Below are positions 26,669 through 35,979 of a stretch of DNA of 64,000 nt, piece after piece. A model generated the notes under the pieces. It did no database searches, was not told where the DNA came from, and was given only the letters and a program-made list of their open reading frames with translations. Every line of letters begins with the position of its first letter. The stretch's first letter is position 1. The position numbers and the translations under genes are program-made. Origin of the DNA: Citrobacter rodentium NBRC 105723 = DSM 16636 (GTDB lineage: Bacteria; Pseudomonadota; Gammaproteobacteria; Enterobacterales; Enterobacteriaceae); the NCBI RefSeq assembly GCF_021278985.1, contig NZ_CP082833.1, positions 1,426,001 through 1,490,000 of the forward strand, in the 5' to 3' direction.

Positions 26669-26770
26669 TTTCGAATTTATGGTGCGTTGGCTGCACTTCC
26701 TCATCCCAGTCACTTACTTCAGTAAGCTCCTGAGGATGAGCAAGTTTGCCGCCTTCCCTGAATCCGAAAT
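26669..26770 (+). repeat. Imperfect palindrome in the metE leader
   Basis: About 100 nt with outer arms TTTCGAATT and AATCCGAAA, inner arms CTCATCC (26700-26706) and GGATGAG (26734-26740), and a CTTAC/GTAAG tip. It lies between the MetJ boxes and the metE ribosome site, so it is in the transcribed leader. The tip motif TCACnTACTT...AGTAnGCT recurs in the rRNA spacer at about 50921-50943. Confidence 0.65.
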
Positions 26771-26801
26771 CCTTCGGATTACACATTATGAGGTTATAAA
26801 A

Positions 26802-29063
26802 ATGACAATTATTAATCACACCCTCGGTTTTCCTCGCGTTGGCCTGCGTCGCGAGCTGAAAAAAGCGCAAGAAAGCTATTGGGCGGGCAACGCGTCCCGT
26901 GAAGAACTGCTGGCGGTGGGGCGCGAACTGCGCGCCCGCCACTGGGAGCAGCAAAAACAGGCGGGCATTGACCTGCTGCCGGTGGGCGATTTCGCCTGGT
27001 ACGACCATGTGCTCACCACCAGTCTGCTGTTGGGCAACGTGCCGGCTCGTCATCAGAACAAAGACGGTTCTGTTGATATCGATACCCTGTTCCGCATCGG
27101 GCGCGGCCGTGCGCCGACCGGTGAACCGGCTGCCGCAGCGGAAATGACCAAATGGTTTAACACCAACTATCACTATATGGTGCCGGAGTTTGTGAAGGGG
27201 CAAAAATTTGCGCTCACCTGGACTCAACTGCTGGAGGAAGTGGACGAAGCGCGGCAGCTGGGCCACAGGGTAAAGCCTGTATTGCTGGGGCCGCTGACCT
27301 ATCTGTGGCTGGGTAAAGTGAAAGGCGAGCAGTTCGATCGTCTGAGCCTGCTTGATGACATTCTGCCGGTTTATCAACAACTGCTGGCTGAGCTGGCAAA
27401 ACGCGGCGTTGAGTGGGTGCAAATCGATGAACCTGCGCTGGTGCTGGAACTGCCGCAGGCCTGGCTGGATGCCTTTAAACCGGCTTATGAGGCGCTCGCA
27501 GGACAGGTGAAGCTGCTGCTGACCACCTATTTTGAAGGCGTAACGCCGAATCTCGACACCATCGCCGCGCTGTCGGTACAGGGGCTACATGTCGATCTGG
27601 TCCACGGTAAAGACGATGTGGCAGAACTGCACGAGCGTCTGCCCGCTGACTGGCTGCTCTCTGCCGGTCTGGTAAACGGTCGTAACGTCTGGCGCGCCGA
27701 TCTGACGGAAAAATACGCGCAAATCAAAGCGATTGTCGGCGAACGCGCGCTGTGGGTTGCTTCTTCCTGTTCGCTGCTGCACAGCCCAATCGATCTGAGC
27801 GTGGAAACCCGTCTGGATGCGGAAGTCAAAAGCTGGTTCGCTTTCGCCCTGCAAAAATGTGAAGAGCTGGCGCTGCTGCGCGATGCGCTGAACAGCGGCG
27901 ACACGACGGCAATTCGCGAATGGAGCGCGCCGATACAGGCGCGTCGACACTCAACGCGCGTACACAACGCGGCGGTAGCGAAGCGCCTGGCGGCGATTAG
28001 CAAACGGGACAGTCAGCGGGCGAATCCATACGAAGTCCGTGCTGAAGCCCAGCGCGCGCGTTTTAACTTACCCGCCTGGCCGACGACCACGATCGGTTCT
28101 TTCCCGCAAACCACGGAAATTCGCGGCCTGCGGCTGGATTTCAAAAAGGGTAATCTGGATGCGAATCACTACCGTACCGGCATCGCTGAACATATTAAGC
28201 AGGCGATTGTTGAGCAGGAGCGACTGGGCCTCGACGTGCTGGTTCACGGTGAGGCTGAACGTAACGACATGGTGGAATACTTTGGCGAGCATCTGGACGG
28301 CTTTGTCTTTACCCAGAACGGCTGGGTGCAGAGCTACGGTTCGCGCTGCGTTAAGCCGCCGGTGGTGACTGGCGACGTCAGCCGCCCTGAACCCATCACC
28401 GTCGAATGGGCGAAGTACGCGCAGTCGCTGACCGACAAGCCGGTAAAAGGGATGTTGACCGGTCCGGTAACGATTCTCTGCTGGTCGTTCCCGCGTGAAG
28501 ACGTGAGCCGTGAAACCATCGCGAAGCAAATCGCGCTGGCGCTACGTGATGAAGTAGCGGATCTGGAAGCCGCCGGGATTGGCATTATTCAGATTGACGA
28601 ACCGGCGCTGCGTGAAGGGTTGCCGCTGCGTCGCAGCGAATGGGACGCCTATCTGACATGGAGCGTGGAGGCGTTTCGCCTCAACGCCGCGGTGGCGAAG
28701 GATGAAACGCAGATCCATACCCACATGTGCTACTGCGAGTTTAATGACATCATGGAGTCCATCGCCGCGCTGGATGCGGATGTGATTACCATTGAAACTT
28801 CACGTTCCGATATGGAATTGCTGGAGTCGTTTGAGGAGTTTGATTATCCGAACGAGATCGGGCCGGGCGTCTACGATATTCACTCGCCGAATGTGCCGAG
28901 CGTGGAGTGGATTGAAGGGCTGCTGCGAAAAGCGGCGCAGCGTATTCCGGCTCAGCGCCTGTGGGTTAACCCGGACTGCGGCCTGAAAACCCGCGGCTGG
29001 CCGGAAACCCGCGCGGCGCTGGCGAATATGGTGCAGGCCGCGCAGAATCTGCGTCAGGGGTAA
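26802..29063 (+). CDS. metE: Cobalamin-independent methionine synthase
   Basis: 753 residues from ATG 26802, which follows ATGAGGTTATAAAA; an in-frame extension through the leader palindrome to 26664 is not credible. Two (beta-alpha)8 barrels. The C-terminal one holds the zinc site: His and Cys in HTHMCYCEF, a Glu downstream in TIETSRSD, and Cys in NPDCGLKTRGW. It methylates homocysteine from methyltetrahydrofolate without B12. Activated by MetR-homocysteine and repressed by MetJ; a REP follows the gene. Confidence 0.98.
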   Translation: MTIINHTLGFPRVGLRRELKKAQESYWAGNASREELLAVGRELRARHWEQQKQAGIDLLPVGDFAWYDHVLTTSLLLGNVPARHQNKDGSVDIDTLFRIGRGRAPTGEPAAAAEMTKWFNTNYHYMVPEFVKGQKFALTWTQLLEEVDEARQLGHRVKPVLLGPLTYLWLGKVKGEQFDRLSLLDDILPVYQQLLAELAKRGVEWVQIDEPALVLELPQAWLDAFKPAYEALAGQVKLLLTTYFEGVTPNLDTIAALSVQGLHVDLVHGKDDVAELHERLPADWLLSAGLVNGRNVWRADLTEKYAQIKAIVGERALWVASSCSLLHSPIDLSVETRLDAEVKSWFAFALQKCEELALLRDALNSGDTTAIREWSAPIQARRHSTRVHNAAVAKRLAAISKRDSQRANPYEVRAEAQRARFNLPAWPTTTIGSFPQTTEIRGLRLDFKKGNLDANHYRTGIAEHIKQAIVEQERLGLDVLVHGEAERNDMVEYFGEHLDGFVFTQNGWVQSYGSRCVKPPVVTGDVSRPEPITVEWAKYAQSLTDKPVKGMLTGPVTILCWSFPREDVSRETIAKQIALALRDEVADLEAAGIGIIQIDEPALREGLPLRRSEWDAYLTWSVEAFRLNAAVAKDETQIHTHMCYCEFNDIMESIAALDADVITIETSRSDMELLESFEEFDYPNEIGPGVYDIHSPNVPSVEWIEGLLRKAAQRIPAQRLWVNPDCGLKTRGWPETRAALANMVQAAQNLRQG

Positions 29064-29068
29064 TTTCT

Positions 29069-29100
29069 GTAGGCCGGGTAAGGCGACGCCGCCGCCCGGC
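29069..29100. repeat. REP element between metE and dlhH
   Basis: TGTAGGCCGGGTAAGGCG and GCCGCCCGGC arms; a partial inverted unit follows at about 29108-29137. The genes on each side are convergent. Confidence 0.75.
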
Positions 29101-29138
29101 GATTTACCTGGCGGTAGTCCATCTTACCCGGCCCGCGA

Positions 29139-29948
29139 TTATCTCTTACCACCGTACTGCGCAAACCACGCCAGCATTCTCTGCCAGCCATCTTTGGCTG
29201 ACTCTTCATGGTAGCTCGGGCGATAGTCGGCATTAAAGGCATGACCAGCCTCAGGGTAAACCACAATCTCCGCGTTGGCGTTAGCGGCGCGTAGCGCCTG
29301 ACGCATCGTTTCGACGGTATCCTGCGGAATGCTGTTATCCTGCCCGCCATAAAGCCCTAACACCGGGGCGTTGAGATCGGTGGCGATATCGACAGGATGT
29401 TTCGGTGAATTCAACGACTTATCGCCGACCAGTTTTCCGTACCATGCGACGGCGGCTTTCAGCTGCGGGTTATGCGCCGCGTACAGCCAGGTAATACGTC
29501 CGCCCCAGCAAAAGCCAGTCATCATCAGTTGATGAGCATCGCCGCCGTTGCGGGACGCCCAGCTGGCGACGTGGTCCAGGTCGGCCAGCACCTGGGAATC
29601 GGGCACTTTGGCTACCAGGCCATTGATAAGCGTAGGGATATCGGCGAAATCATTCGGATCGCCTTCGCGGAAATAGAGCTCAGGCGCGATCGCCAGGTAT
29701 CCCTCCAGCGCCAGACGGCGGCACAGGTCGCGGATATGTTCATGCACGCCAAAAATTTCCTGCACTACAATGACCACAGGCAGCGGCGTATCGCTTGTTT
29801 TCGGACGTGCGTGGTAAGCCGGCATCTCCTCACCCTGTGAGGGAATGGTCGTGAAGCCCGCAAGAATGGCATCGTCCGGGGTGTGAACCGTTGTCGAGGC
29901 AAGGGGAGAGGCAGCAGGTGCAAAGCCGGTTTGTTGTGATGTTGTCAT
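29139..29948 (-). CDS. dlhH: Dienelactone hydrolase family protein (YsgA/DlhH)
   Basis: 269 residues, alpha/beta hydrolase. The nucleophile elbow TGFCWGGR carries the catalytic Cys of the dienelactone hydrolase family, the acid is in GLYGGQDNSIP and the His in EAGHAFNADYRPSY. The physiological substrate in enterobacteria is not known. The gene is monocistronic and diverges from udp. Confidence 0.92.
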   Translation of the reverse strand: MTTSQQTGFAPAASPLASTTVHTPDDAILAGFTTIPSQGEEMPAYHARPKTSDTPLPVVIVVQEIFGVHEHIRDLCRRLALEGYLAIAPELYFREGDPNDFADIPTLINGLVAKVPDSQVLADLDHVASWASRNGGDAHQLMMTGFCWGGRITWLYAAHNPQLKAAVAWYGKLVGDKSLNSPKHPVDIATDLNAPVLGLYGGQDNSIPQDTVETMRQALRAANANAEIVVYPEAGHAFNADYRPSYHEESAKDGWQRMLAWFAQYGGKR

Positions 29949-30064
29949 GGTATTCTCCGTACCCTCAGATAATTAGCGCAGTGTTAACTATAGACAGCCT
30001 TTAACAAACCCACACTGCCTGATTCGGTTCAATTTTTGTGCAATGAAAGATGAAATCAGTGCAT

Positions 30065-30086
30065 TAATGTGAGGGTTATCACTTTT
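30065..30086 (+). promoter_or_regulatory. Distal CRP site of udp
   Basis: TGTGA-N6-TCACT at 30068-30083, centred at 30075.5, i.e. -93.5 from the predicted start at 30169. It matches the distal site of E. coli udp. Confidence 0.88.
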
Positions 30087-30116
30087 ATTGCGTAATGTTA
30101 TGCAAGTGGTTTATCT

Positions 30117-30138
30117 CAAAGTGATAGGTATCACAAAA
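30117..30138 (+). promoter_or_regulatory. Proximal CRP site of udp
   Basis: AGTGA-N6-TCACA at 30120-30135, centred at 30127.5, i.e. -41.5 from the predicted start. In E. coli CytR binds between the two CRP sites and represses when cytidine is absent. Confidence 0.9.
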
Positions 30139-30156
30139 AGGGGCTGTATCCTTCGG

Positions 30157-30162
30157 TAAAGT
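30157..30162 (+). promoter_or_regulatory. udp promoter -10 element
   Basis: TAAAGT, 19 nt after the proximal CRP dyad. There is no good -35, consistent with a class II CRP-dependent promoter. Confidence 0.75.
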
Positions 30163-30209
30163 ATCTTTTTGCTTCTTCTGACCCAAATCGAATCACAGAG
30201 GAGTTTCTT

Positions 30210-30971
30210 ATGTCCGGATCGGATGTTTTTCATCTCGGCCTCACCAAAAACGATTTACAAGGGGCTACGCTTGCCATCGTCCCTGGCGATCCTGAGCGTG
30301 TGGAAAAAATCGCCGCGCTGATGGATAAGCCGGTTAAGTTGGCATCGCATCGCGAATTTACCACCTGGCGCGCAGAACTGGACGGCAAGCCCGTGATCGT
30401 CTGCTCGACCGGCATTGGCGGCCCGTCGACGTCGATTGCCGTAGAGGAGCTGGCGCAGCTTGGTATCCGCACTTTCCTGCGTATTGGCACGACCGGTGCG
30501 ATTCAGCCGCACATTAACGTTGGCGATGTTCTGGTGACCACGGCGTCCGTGCGTCTCGACGGCGCAAGCCTGCACTTCGCGCCAATGGAGTTCCCGGCGG
30601 TGGCGGATTTTGAATGTACCACCGCGCTGGTTGACGCGGCGAAATCGGTCGGCGCGACCACGCACGTGGGCGTCACCGCCTCTTCCGATACCTTCTATCC
30701 GGGCCAGGAGCGTTACGACACCTATTCCGGGCGCGTGGTCAGCCGCTTTAAGGGCTCTATGGAAGAGTGGCAGGCAATGGGCGTGATGAACTATGAAATG
30801 GAGTCCGCCACGCTGCTGACCATGTGCGCCAGCCAGGGCCTGCGTGCGGGAATGGTGGCAGGCGTCATCGTCAACCGCACTCAGCAAGAGATCCCGAATG
30901 CTGAGACCATGAAGCAAACCGAAAGCCACGCGGTGAAAATCGTGGTGGAAGCGGCTCGCCGTCTGATCTAA
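30210..30971 (+). CDS. udp: Uridine phosphorylase
   Basis: 253 residues, the E. coli length. The nucleoside phosphorylase I signature GTTGAIQPHINVGDVLVTT is near residue 93, phosphate-binding residues are in VPGDPERVEKIA and CSTGIGGPS, and NYEMESATLLTM binds the ribose and base. It splits uridine into uracil and ribose-1-phosphate. Regulated by CRP and probably CytR from the two upstream sites. Confidence 0.98.
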   Translation: MSGSDVFHLGLTKNDLQGATLAIVPGDPERVEKIAALMDKPVKLASHREFTTWRAELDGKPVIVCSTGIGGPSTSIAVEELAQLGIRTFLRIGTTGAIQPHINVGDVLVTTASVRLDGASLHFAPMEFPAVADFECTTALVDAAKSVGATTHVGVTASSDTFYPGQERYDTYSGRVVSRFKGSMEEWQAMGVMNYEMESATLLTMCASQGLRAGMVAGVIVNRTQQEIPNAETMKQTESHAVKIVVEAARRLI

Positions 30972-30989
30972 TCCTCATGATTTCCGTAT

Positions 30990-31016
30990 AAGGCCGACGC
31001 GTTCGGCCTTTTTATT
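30990..31016 (+). terminator. Terminator of udp
   Basis: AAGGCCGA and TCGGCCTT form an 8-bp stem with a 5-nt loop, followed by TTTATTTT. Confidence 0.92.
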
Positions 31017-31110
31017 TTGCGTAACGCCTCGCAGGAATTTCCTTTTAAACTGGACGTTTATACAGCACAATCCTATTTTGTGCAGGTGAGCGGCAGCGGC
31101 AGGAGGCATT

Positions 31111-32538
31111 TTGGACATCTCAATCGTAATTTACGCGGTGATAGCGCTGGTGGGCATTGCGCTTGGCTGGTTGATCGCCAGCTATCAGCACGCGCAGCAA
31201 AAAGCCGATCAGCTTGCCGAACGTGAAGATATGGTGGCGGCGTTAAGCGCGGCGAAACAGGAGCTTGCGCAAAGCGAGCACTGGCGCGATGAGTGCGAAC
31301 TGCTGAATAACGAACTTCGCAGCCTGCGCAGCATTAACACCTCTCTGGAGGCGGATCTGCGTGAAGTCACCACGCGGATGGAAGCCGCGCAGCAACATGC
31401 GGAAGACAAAATTCGTCAGATGATCAACAGCGAGCAGCGTCTCAGCGAACAGTTTGAGAATCTGGCTAACCGTATTTTTGAACAGAGCAATCGCCGGGTC
31501 GATGAGCAAAACCGGCAAAGTCTTAACAGCCTGCTGACGCCGCTGCGTGAACAGCTGGACGGTTTTCGCCGCCAGGTGCAGGACAGCTTTGGTCAGGAGG
31601 CGCGCGAGCGGCACACGCTGGCGCATGAGATCCGCAATCTGCAACAGCTGAACGCGCAAATGGCGCAGGAGGCAATCAACCTGACGCGGGCCCTGAAAGG
31701 CGATAATAAAACCCAGGGCAACTGGGGCGAGGTGGTGCTTACCCGCGTGCTGGAGGCGTCCGGGCTGCGCGAAGGCTATGAGTACGAAACGCAGGTCAGC
31801 ATCGAAAATGATGCCCGTTCGCGGATGCAGCCTGACGTGATTGTGCGTTTACCGCAGGGTAAAGATGTGGTGATCGACGCTAAAATGACGCTGGTGGCCT
31901 ACGAGCGCTATTTTAACGCCGATGATGAGTACACCCGCGAAAGCGCGCTTCAGGAGCATATTGCCTCCGTGCGTAATCATATTCGTCTGTTGGGACGAAA
32001 AGATTACCAGCAGCTTCCGGGGCTGCGAACGCTGGATTACGTGCTGATGTTTATCCCCGTAGAACCGGCGTTTTTACTGGCGCTGGACAGGCAGCCCGAA
32101 CTGATTACCGAGGCGCTGAGAAATAATATTATGCTGGTCAGCCCCACGACGCTGCTGGTGGCTTTACGTACCATCGCTAATCTGTGGCGCTACGAGCATC
32201 AAAGCCGTAACGCACAGCAGATTGCCGATCGGGCCAGTAAACTTTACGACAAGATGCGGCTGTTTGTGGATGACATGTCGGCGATTGGGCAAAGCCTGGA
32301 GAAAGCCCAGGATAACTACTGCCAGGCCATGAAAAAGCTCGCTTCGGGGCGCGGCAATGTACTGGCCCAGGCGGAAGCCTTTCGCGGATTAGGGGTAGAA
32401 ATTAAACGCGAGATTAATCCGGAACTGGCGGAACAGGCCACCTCGCAGGATGAGGAGTACCGTTTGCGGGCCGTTCCCGAAGAGCATGAAAAGACACTGA
32501 ATTACGACGATGATGGGATAAAACAGCAGTCGCTGTAG
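31111..32538 (+). CDS. rmuC: RmuC, DNA recombination protein
   Basis: 475 residues from TTG 31111, justified by a full AGGAGG at 31101-31106. An N-terminal membrane helix (about 4-22) precedes a long coiled coil (about 25-190) and a restriction-endonuclease-like domain (QPDVIVRLPQGKDVVIDAKM holds the PD-DxK type motif). RmuC limits inversions at short inverted repeats; nuclease activity is predicted, not shown here. Confidence 0.95.
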   Translation: MDISIVIYAVIALVGIALGWLIASYQHAQQKADQLAEREDMVAALSAAKQELAQSEHWRDECELLNNELRSLRSINTSLEADLREVTTRMEAAQQHAEDKIRQMINSEQRLSEQFENLANRIFEQSNRRVDEQNRQSLNSLLTPLREQLDGFRRQVQDSFGQEARERHTLAHEIRNLQQLNAQMAQEAINLTRALKGDNKTQGNWGEVVLTRVLEASGLREGYEYETQVSIENDARSRMQPDVIVRLPQGKDVVIDAKMTLVAYERYFNADDEYTRESALQEHIASVRNHIRLLGRKDYQQLPGLRTLDYVLMFIPVEPAFLLALDRQPELITEALRNNIMLVSPTTLLVALRTIANLWRYEHQSRNAQQIADRASKLYDKMRLFVDDMSAIGQSLEKAQDNYCQAMKKLASGRGNVLAQAEAFRGLGVEIKREINPELAEQATSQDEEYRLRAVPEEHEKTLNYDDDGIKQQSL

Positions 32539-32632
32539 TCCGTTCAGCGTTGCCGGATCGGGCAGAAGAGTAGGGCAAATTGCCCCAATCTGTTACACTT
32601 CTTGAACAATTTTTTGATGAGCAGGCACTGAG

Positions 32633-33388
32633 ATGGTGGATAATTCACAAGAAACGACGCACTTTGGTTTTCAGACAGTCGCTAAAGAGCAGAAAGCGGA
32701 TATGGTGGCCCACGTTTTTCATTCGGTGGCCTCAAAATATGATGTCATGAATGATTTGATGTCATTCGGCATTCATCGTTTGTGGAAGCGCTTCACTATC
32801 GACTGTAGCGGCGTACGCCGCGGTCAGACGGTTCTTGATTTAGCGGGCGGCACCGGCGACCTGACGGCTAAGTTCTCCCGCCTGGTTGGCGAAACCGGCA
32901 AAGTGGTTCTGGCGGACATCAATGACTCAATGCTCAAAATGGGTCGCGAGAAGCTGCGCAATATCGGGATCGTCGGCAATGTGGAATATGTCCAGGCCAA
33001 CGCCGAAGCGCTGCCTTTCCCGGACAATACCTTTGACTGCATTACCATTTCTTTTGGCCTGCGCAACGTCACGGACAAAGACAAAGCTCTGCGTTCCATG
33101 TTCCGCGTGCTGAAGCCGGGCGGTCGCCTGCTGGTGCTGGAATTTTCCAAACCGATTATCGAACCGCTGAGCAAAGCCTACGACGCCTATTCCTTCCACA
33201 TTCTGCCGCGTATTGGTTCTATCGTCGCAAATGATGCCGACAGCTACCGCTACCTGGCGGAGTCCATCCGTATGCATCCCGATCAGGATACGCTGAAGGC
33301 CATGATGCAGGACGCCGGGTTTGAAAGCGTTGACTACTACAACATGACGGCGGGTGTGGTTGCGCTGCATCGTGGCTATAAGTTCTGA
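32633..33388 (+). CDS. ubiE: Ubiquinone/menaquinone C-methyltransferase UbiE
   Basis: 251 residues, class I SAM methyltransferase; SAM-binding motif LDLAGGTGDL near residue 67 and post-motifs QANAEALPFPDN and GRLLVLEFSKP. It methylates demethylmenaquinone to menaquinone and the C2 position in ubiquinone synthesis. First of ubiE-ubiJ-ubiB, 12 nt from ubiJ. Confidence 0.98.
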   Translation: MVDNSQETTHFGFQTVAKEQKADMVAHVFHSVASKYDVMNDLMSFGIHRLWKRFTIDCSGVRRGQTVLDLAGGTGDLTAKFSRLVGETGKVVLADINDSMLKMGREKLRNIGIVGNVEYVQANAEALPFPDNTFDCITISFGLRNVTDKDKALRSMFRVLKPGGRLLVLEFSKPIIEPLSKAYDAYSFHILPRIGSIVANDADSYRYLAESIRMHPDQDTLKAMMQDAGFESVDYYNMTAGVVALHRGYKF

Positions 33389-33400
33389 CTGGAGACGGGA

Positions 33401-34006
33401 ATGCCTTTTAAACCCTTAGTGACCGCAGGAATGGAAAGTCTGCTCAATACCTTTCTGTACCGTTCACCGGCGTTGAAAACAGCGCGCACGCGTCTGCTGG
33501 GCAAAGTGCTGCGAGTGGAGCTAAAAGGCTTTTCGACATCTTTAATTTTGCTGTTCGGCGAGCGGCAGGTCGACGTGCTGGGAGAATGGGCGGGCGAGGC
33601 TGACTGCACCGTCATTACCTACGCCAGCGTGCTGCCTAAGCTTCGTGACCGACAGCAGCTTACCGCGCTGATTCGCAGTGGCGAACTGGAAGTGCAGGGT
33701 GACATTCAGGTGGTGCAGAATTTCGTTGCCCTTGCCGATTTAGCGGAGTTCGACCCCGCGGAACTGCTGGTGCCTTATACCGGCGATATTGCGGCCGAAG
33801 GGATCAGCAAAGCCCTGCGCGGCGGGACTAAATTTCTTCGCCACGGTCTTCAACGCCAACAGCGCTATATCGCCGAAGCGATGACTGAAGAGTGGCGAAT
33901 GGCGCCCGGACCCCTTGAGGTCGCCTGGTTTGCGGAAGAGACGGCGGCGGTGGATCGCGCTGTCGATGCGCTGACCCGACGGCTGGAAAAACTGGAGGCT
34001 AAATGA
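33401..34006 (+). CDS. ubiJ: Ubiquinone biosynthesis accessory factor UbiJ
   Basis: 201 residues with an N-terminal SCP2-type lipid-binding domain (about 15-115) and a C-terminal coiled-coil tail (RAVDALTRRLEKLEAK). With UbiK it binds ubiquinone intermediates in the soluble Ubi complex for aerobic synthesis. The stop overlaps the ubiB start (ATGA). In E. coli the sRNA EsrE is encoded in the 3' part of this gene; whether it exists here was not resolved. Confidence 0.96.
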   Translation: MPFKPLVTAGMESLLNTFLYRSPALKTARTRLLGKVLRVELKGFSTSLILLFGERQVDVLGEWAGEADCTVITYASVLPKLRDRQQLTALIRSGELEVQGDIQVVQNFVALADLAEFDPAELLVPYTGDIAAEGISKALRGGTKFLRHGLQRQQRYIAEAMTEEWRMAPGPLEVAWFAEETAAVDRAVDALTRRLEKLEAK

Positions 34007-35643
34007 CGCCAGGTGAAGTACGGCGCCTATATTTCATCATTCGCACCTTTTTAAGCTACGGACTTGATGAGCTCATTCCCCGGATGCGGATCACGCTGCC
34101 GCTACGGTTATGGCGTTACGGCCTGTTCTGGATGCCGAACCGACACAAAGACAAACTCCTCGGCGAGCGGCTGAGACTGGCGCTGCAAGAGCTGGGTCCT
34201 GTGTGGATTAAGTTCGGGCAAATGCTCTCTACCCGTCGCGATCTTTTTCCGCCGCAAATTGCCGATCAGCTCGCGCTGTTGCAGGATAAAGTCGCGCCGT
34301 TCGACGGCGAACGGGCGAAAGCGCAAATTGAAGCGGCGATGGGCGGACTGCCGGTGGAAGCCTGGTTTGATGATTTTGACATCAAACCGCTGGCGTCAGC
34401 ATCCATTGCCCAGGTGCATACCGCCAGGCTGAAATCGAACGGTAAAGAGGTGGTCATCAAGGTTATCCGCCCGGATATCCTGCCGGTCATCAAAGCGGAT
34501 CTTAAACTTATCTACCGCCTTGCGCGTTGGGTTCCGCGCCTGTTGCCGGATGGCCGCCGCCTGCGGCCAACCGAAGTGGTGCGCGAATATGAAAAGACGC
34601 TCATTGATGAGCTGAACCTGCTGCGCGAGTCGGCCAACGCCATCCAGCTGCGCCGTAACTTCGAAGACAGCCCGATGCTCTACGTGCCTGAAGTCTATTC
34701 TGACTATTGCAGTGAGAATATGATGGTGATGGAGCGCATCTACGGCATTCCGGTCTCGGATGTGGCGGCGCTGGAGAAGAACGGCACCAATATGCAGCTG
34801 CTGGCGGAACGCGGCGTGCAGGTATTCTTCACGCAGGTGTTTCGCGACAGTTTTTTCCACGCCGATATGCACCCCGGCAATATTTTTGTCAGTTATGAAC
34901 ACCCCGAAGACCCGCAATATATTGGTATTGACTGCGGCATTGTCGGTTCGTTGAACAAAGAAGATAAAAGATATCTGGCGGAGAATTTCATCGCCTTCTT
35001 CAACCGCGATTACCGCAAAGTGGCGGAACTGCACGTTGATTCAGGCTGGGTGCCGCCGGATACCAACGTTGAGGAGTTTGAGTTCGCTATTCGTACCGTA
35101 TGCGAGCCCATCTTTGAAAAACCGCTGGCGGAAATCTCCTTTGGTCACGTGTTGTTAAACCTTTTCAATACGGCGCGTCGATTTAACATGGAAGTACAGC
35201 CGCAGCTGGTATTGTTGCAGAAGACATTGCTGTACGTTGAAGGAGTGGGGCGTCAGCTGTATCCGCAGCTCGATTTATGGAAAACGGCGAAGCCTTTCCT
35301 CGAGTCGTGGATCAAAGATCAGGTCGGCATTCCTGCTCTGGTCAGGGCATTAAAGGAAAAATCGCCGTTCTGGGTCGAAAAAATGCCAGAACTACCTGAA
35401 CTGGTGTACGACAGTTTGCGCCAGGGCAAATATTTACGGCACAGTGTTGATAAGATTGCGCGCGAGCTTCAAGAGAACCATGTGCGTCAGGGCCAGTCCC
35501 GCTATTTATTGGGTATTGGCGTAACGTTATTGCTGAGCGGCACATTCCTGCTGATTAGTCGTCCTGAATGGGGGCTGACGCCCGGCTGGTTGATGGCGGG
35601 CGGTATCGTCGCCTGGATCGTTGGCTGGCGCAAAACGCGCTGA
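34003..35643 (+). CDS. ubiB: UbiB, ABC1/ADCK-family atypical kinase/ATPase
   Basis: 546 residues. The atypical protein-kinase-like domain has the KxGQ-type motif WIKFGQMLSTR, the Ala-rich loop ASASIAQVH and the metal-binding FFHADMHPGNIF and GIDCGIVG. Two membrane helices close the C-terminus (about 500-540). It is needed for ubiquinone synthesis, probably as an ATPase extracting lipid intermediates from the membrane. Overlaps ubiJ by 4 nt. Confidence 0.97.
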   Translation: MTPGEVRRLYFIIRTFLSYGLDELIPRMRITLPLRLWRYGLFWMPNRHKDKLLGERLRLALQELGPVWIKFGQMLSTRRDLFPPQIADQLALLQDKVAPFDGERAKAQIEAAMGGLPVEAWFDDFDIKPLASASIAQVHTARLKSNGKEVVIKVIRPDILPVIKADLKLIYRLARWVPRLLPDGRRLRPTEVVREYEKTLIDELNLLRESANAIQLRRNFEDSPMLYVPEVYSDYCSENMMVMERIYGIPVSDVAALEKNGTNMQLLAERGVQVFFTQVFRDSFFHADMHPGNIFVSYEHPEDPQYIGIDCGIVGSLNKEDKRYLAENFIAFFNRDYRKVAELHVDSGWVPPDTNVEEFEFAIRTVCEPIFEKPLAEISFGHVLLNLFNTARRFNMEVQPQLVLLQKTLLYVEGVGRQLYPQLDLWKTAKPFLESWIKDQVGIPALVRALKEKSPFWVEKMPELPELVYDSLRQGKYLRHSVDKIARELQENHVRQGQSRYLLGIGVTLLLSGTFLLISRPEWGLTPGWLMAGGIVAWIVGWRKTR

Positions 35644-35675
35644 TTTTTTCATCGCCCAGGACAGGTCGCATAACG

Positions 35676-35681
35676 TATAAT
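35676..35681 (+). promoter_or_regulatory. tatA promoter -10 element
   Basis: Consensus TATAAT about 40 nt before tatA; no convincing -35 hexamer is seen. Confidence 0.5.
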
Positions 35682-35721
35682 GCGGCTTTATTATTTCATC
35701 ATCTATCACAGAGGAACATGT

Positions 35722-35976
35722 ATGGGTGGTATCAGTATTTGGCAGTTGGTGATCATTGCCGTCATCGTTGTACTGTTGTTTGGCACCAAAAAGCTCGGCT
35801 CCATCGGTTCCGACCTCGGCGCATCCATCAAAGGCTTCAAAAAAGCCATGAGCGATGATGATGCTAAACAGGATAAAACCAGCCAGGATGCCGACTTTAC
35901 CGCGAAGTCTATCGCTGACAAACCCGCAGACGCTAAAACCGAAGACGCCAAGCGCCACGATAAAGAGCAGGTATAA
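35722..35976 (+). CDS. tatA: Sec-independent translocase protein TatA
   Basis: 84 residues from ATG 35722, with GAGGAAC upstream. One N-terminal membrane helix (about 3-20) with the conserved Gln8, the FG hinge (LLFGTKKLGS), an amphipathic helix (about 24-42) and a charged tail. TatA oligomers form the pore or weaken the membrane for folded twin-arginine substrates. The tail is five residues shorter than the 89-residue E. coli protein; that region is variable. Confidence 0.97.
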   Translation: MGGISIWQLVIIAVIVVLLFGTKKLGSIGSDLGASIKGFKKAMSDDDAKQDKTSQDADFTAKSIADKPADAKTEDAKRHDKEQV

Positions 35977-35979
35977 TTC

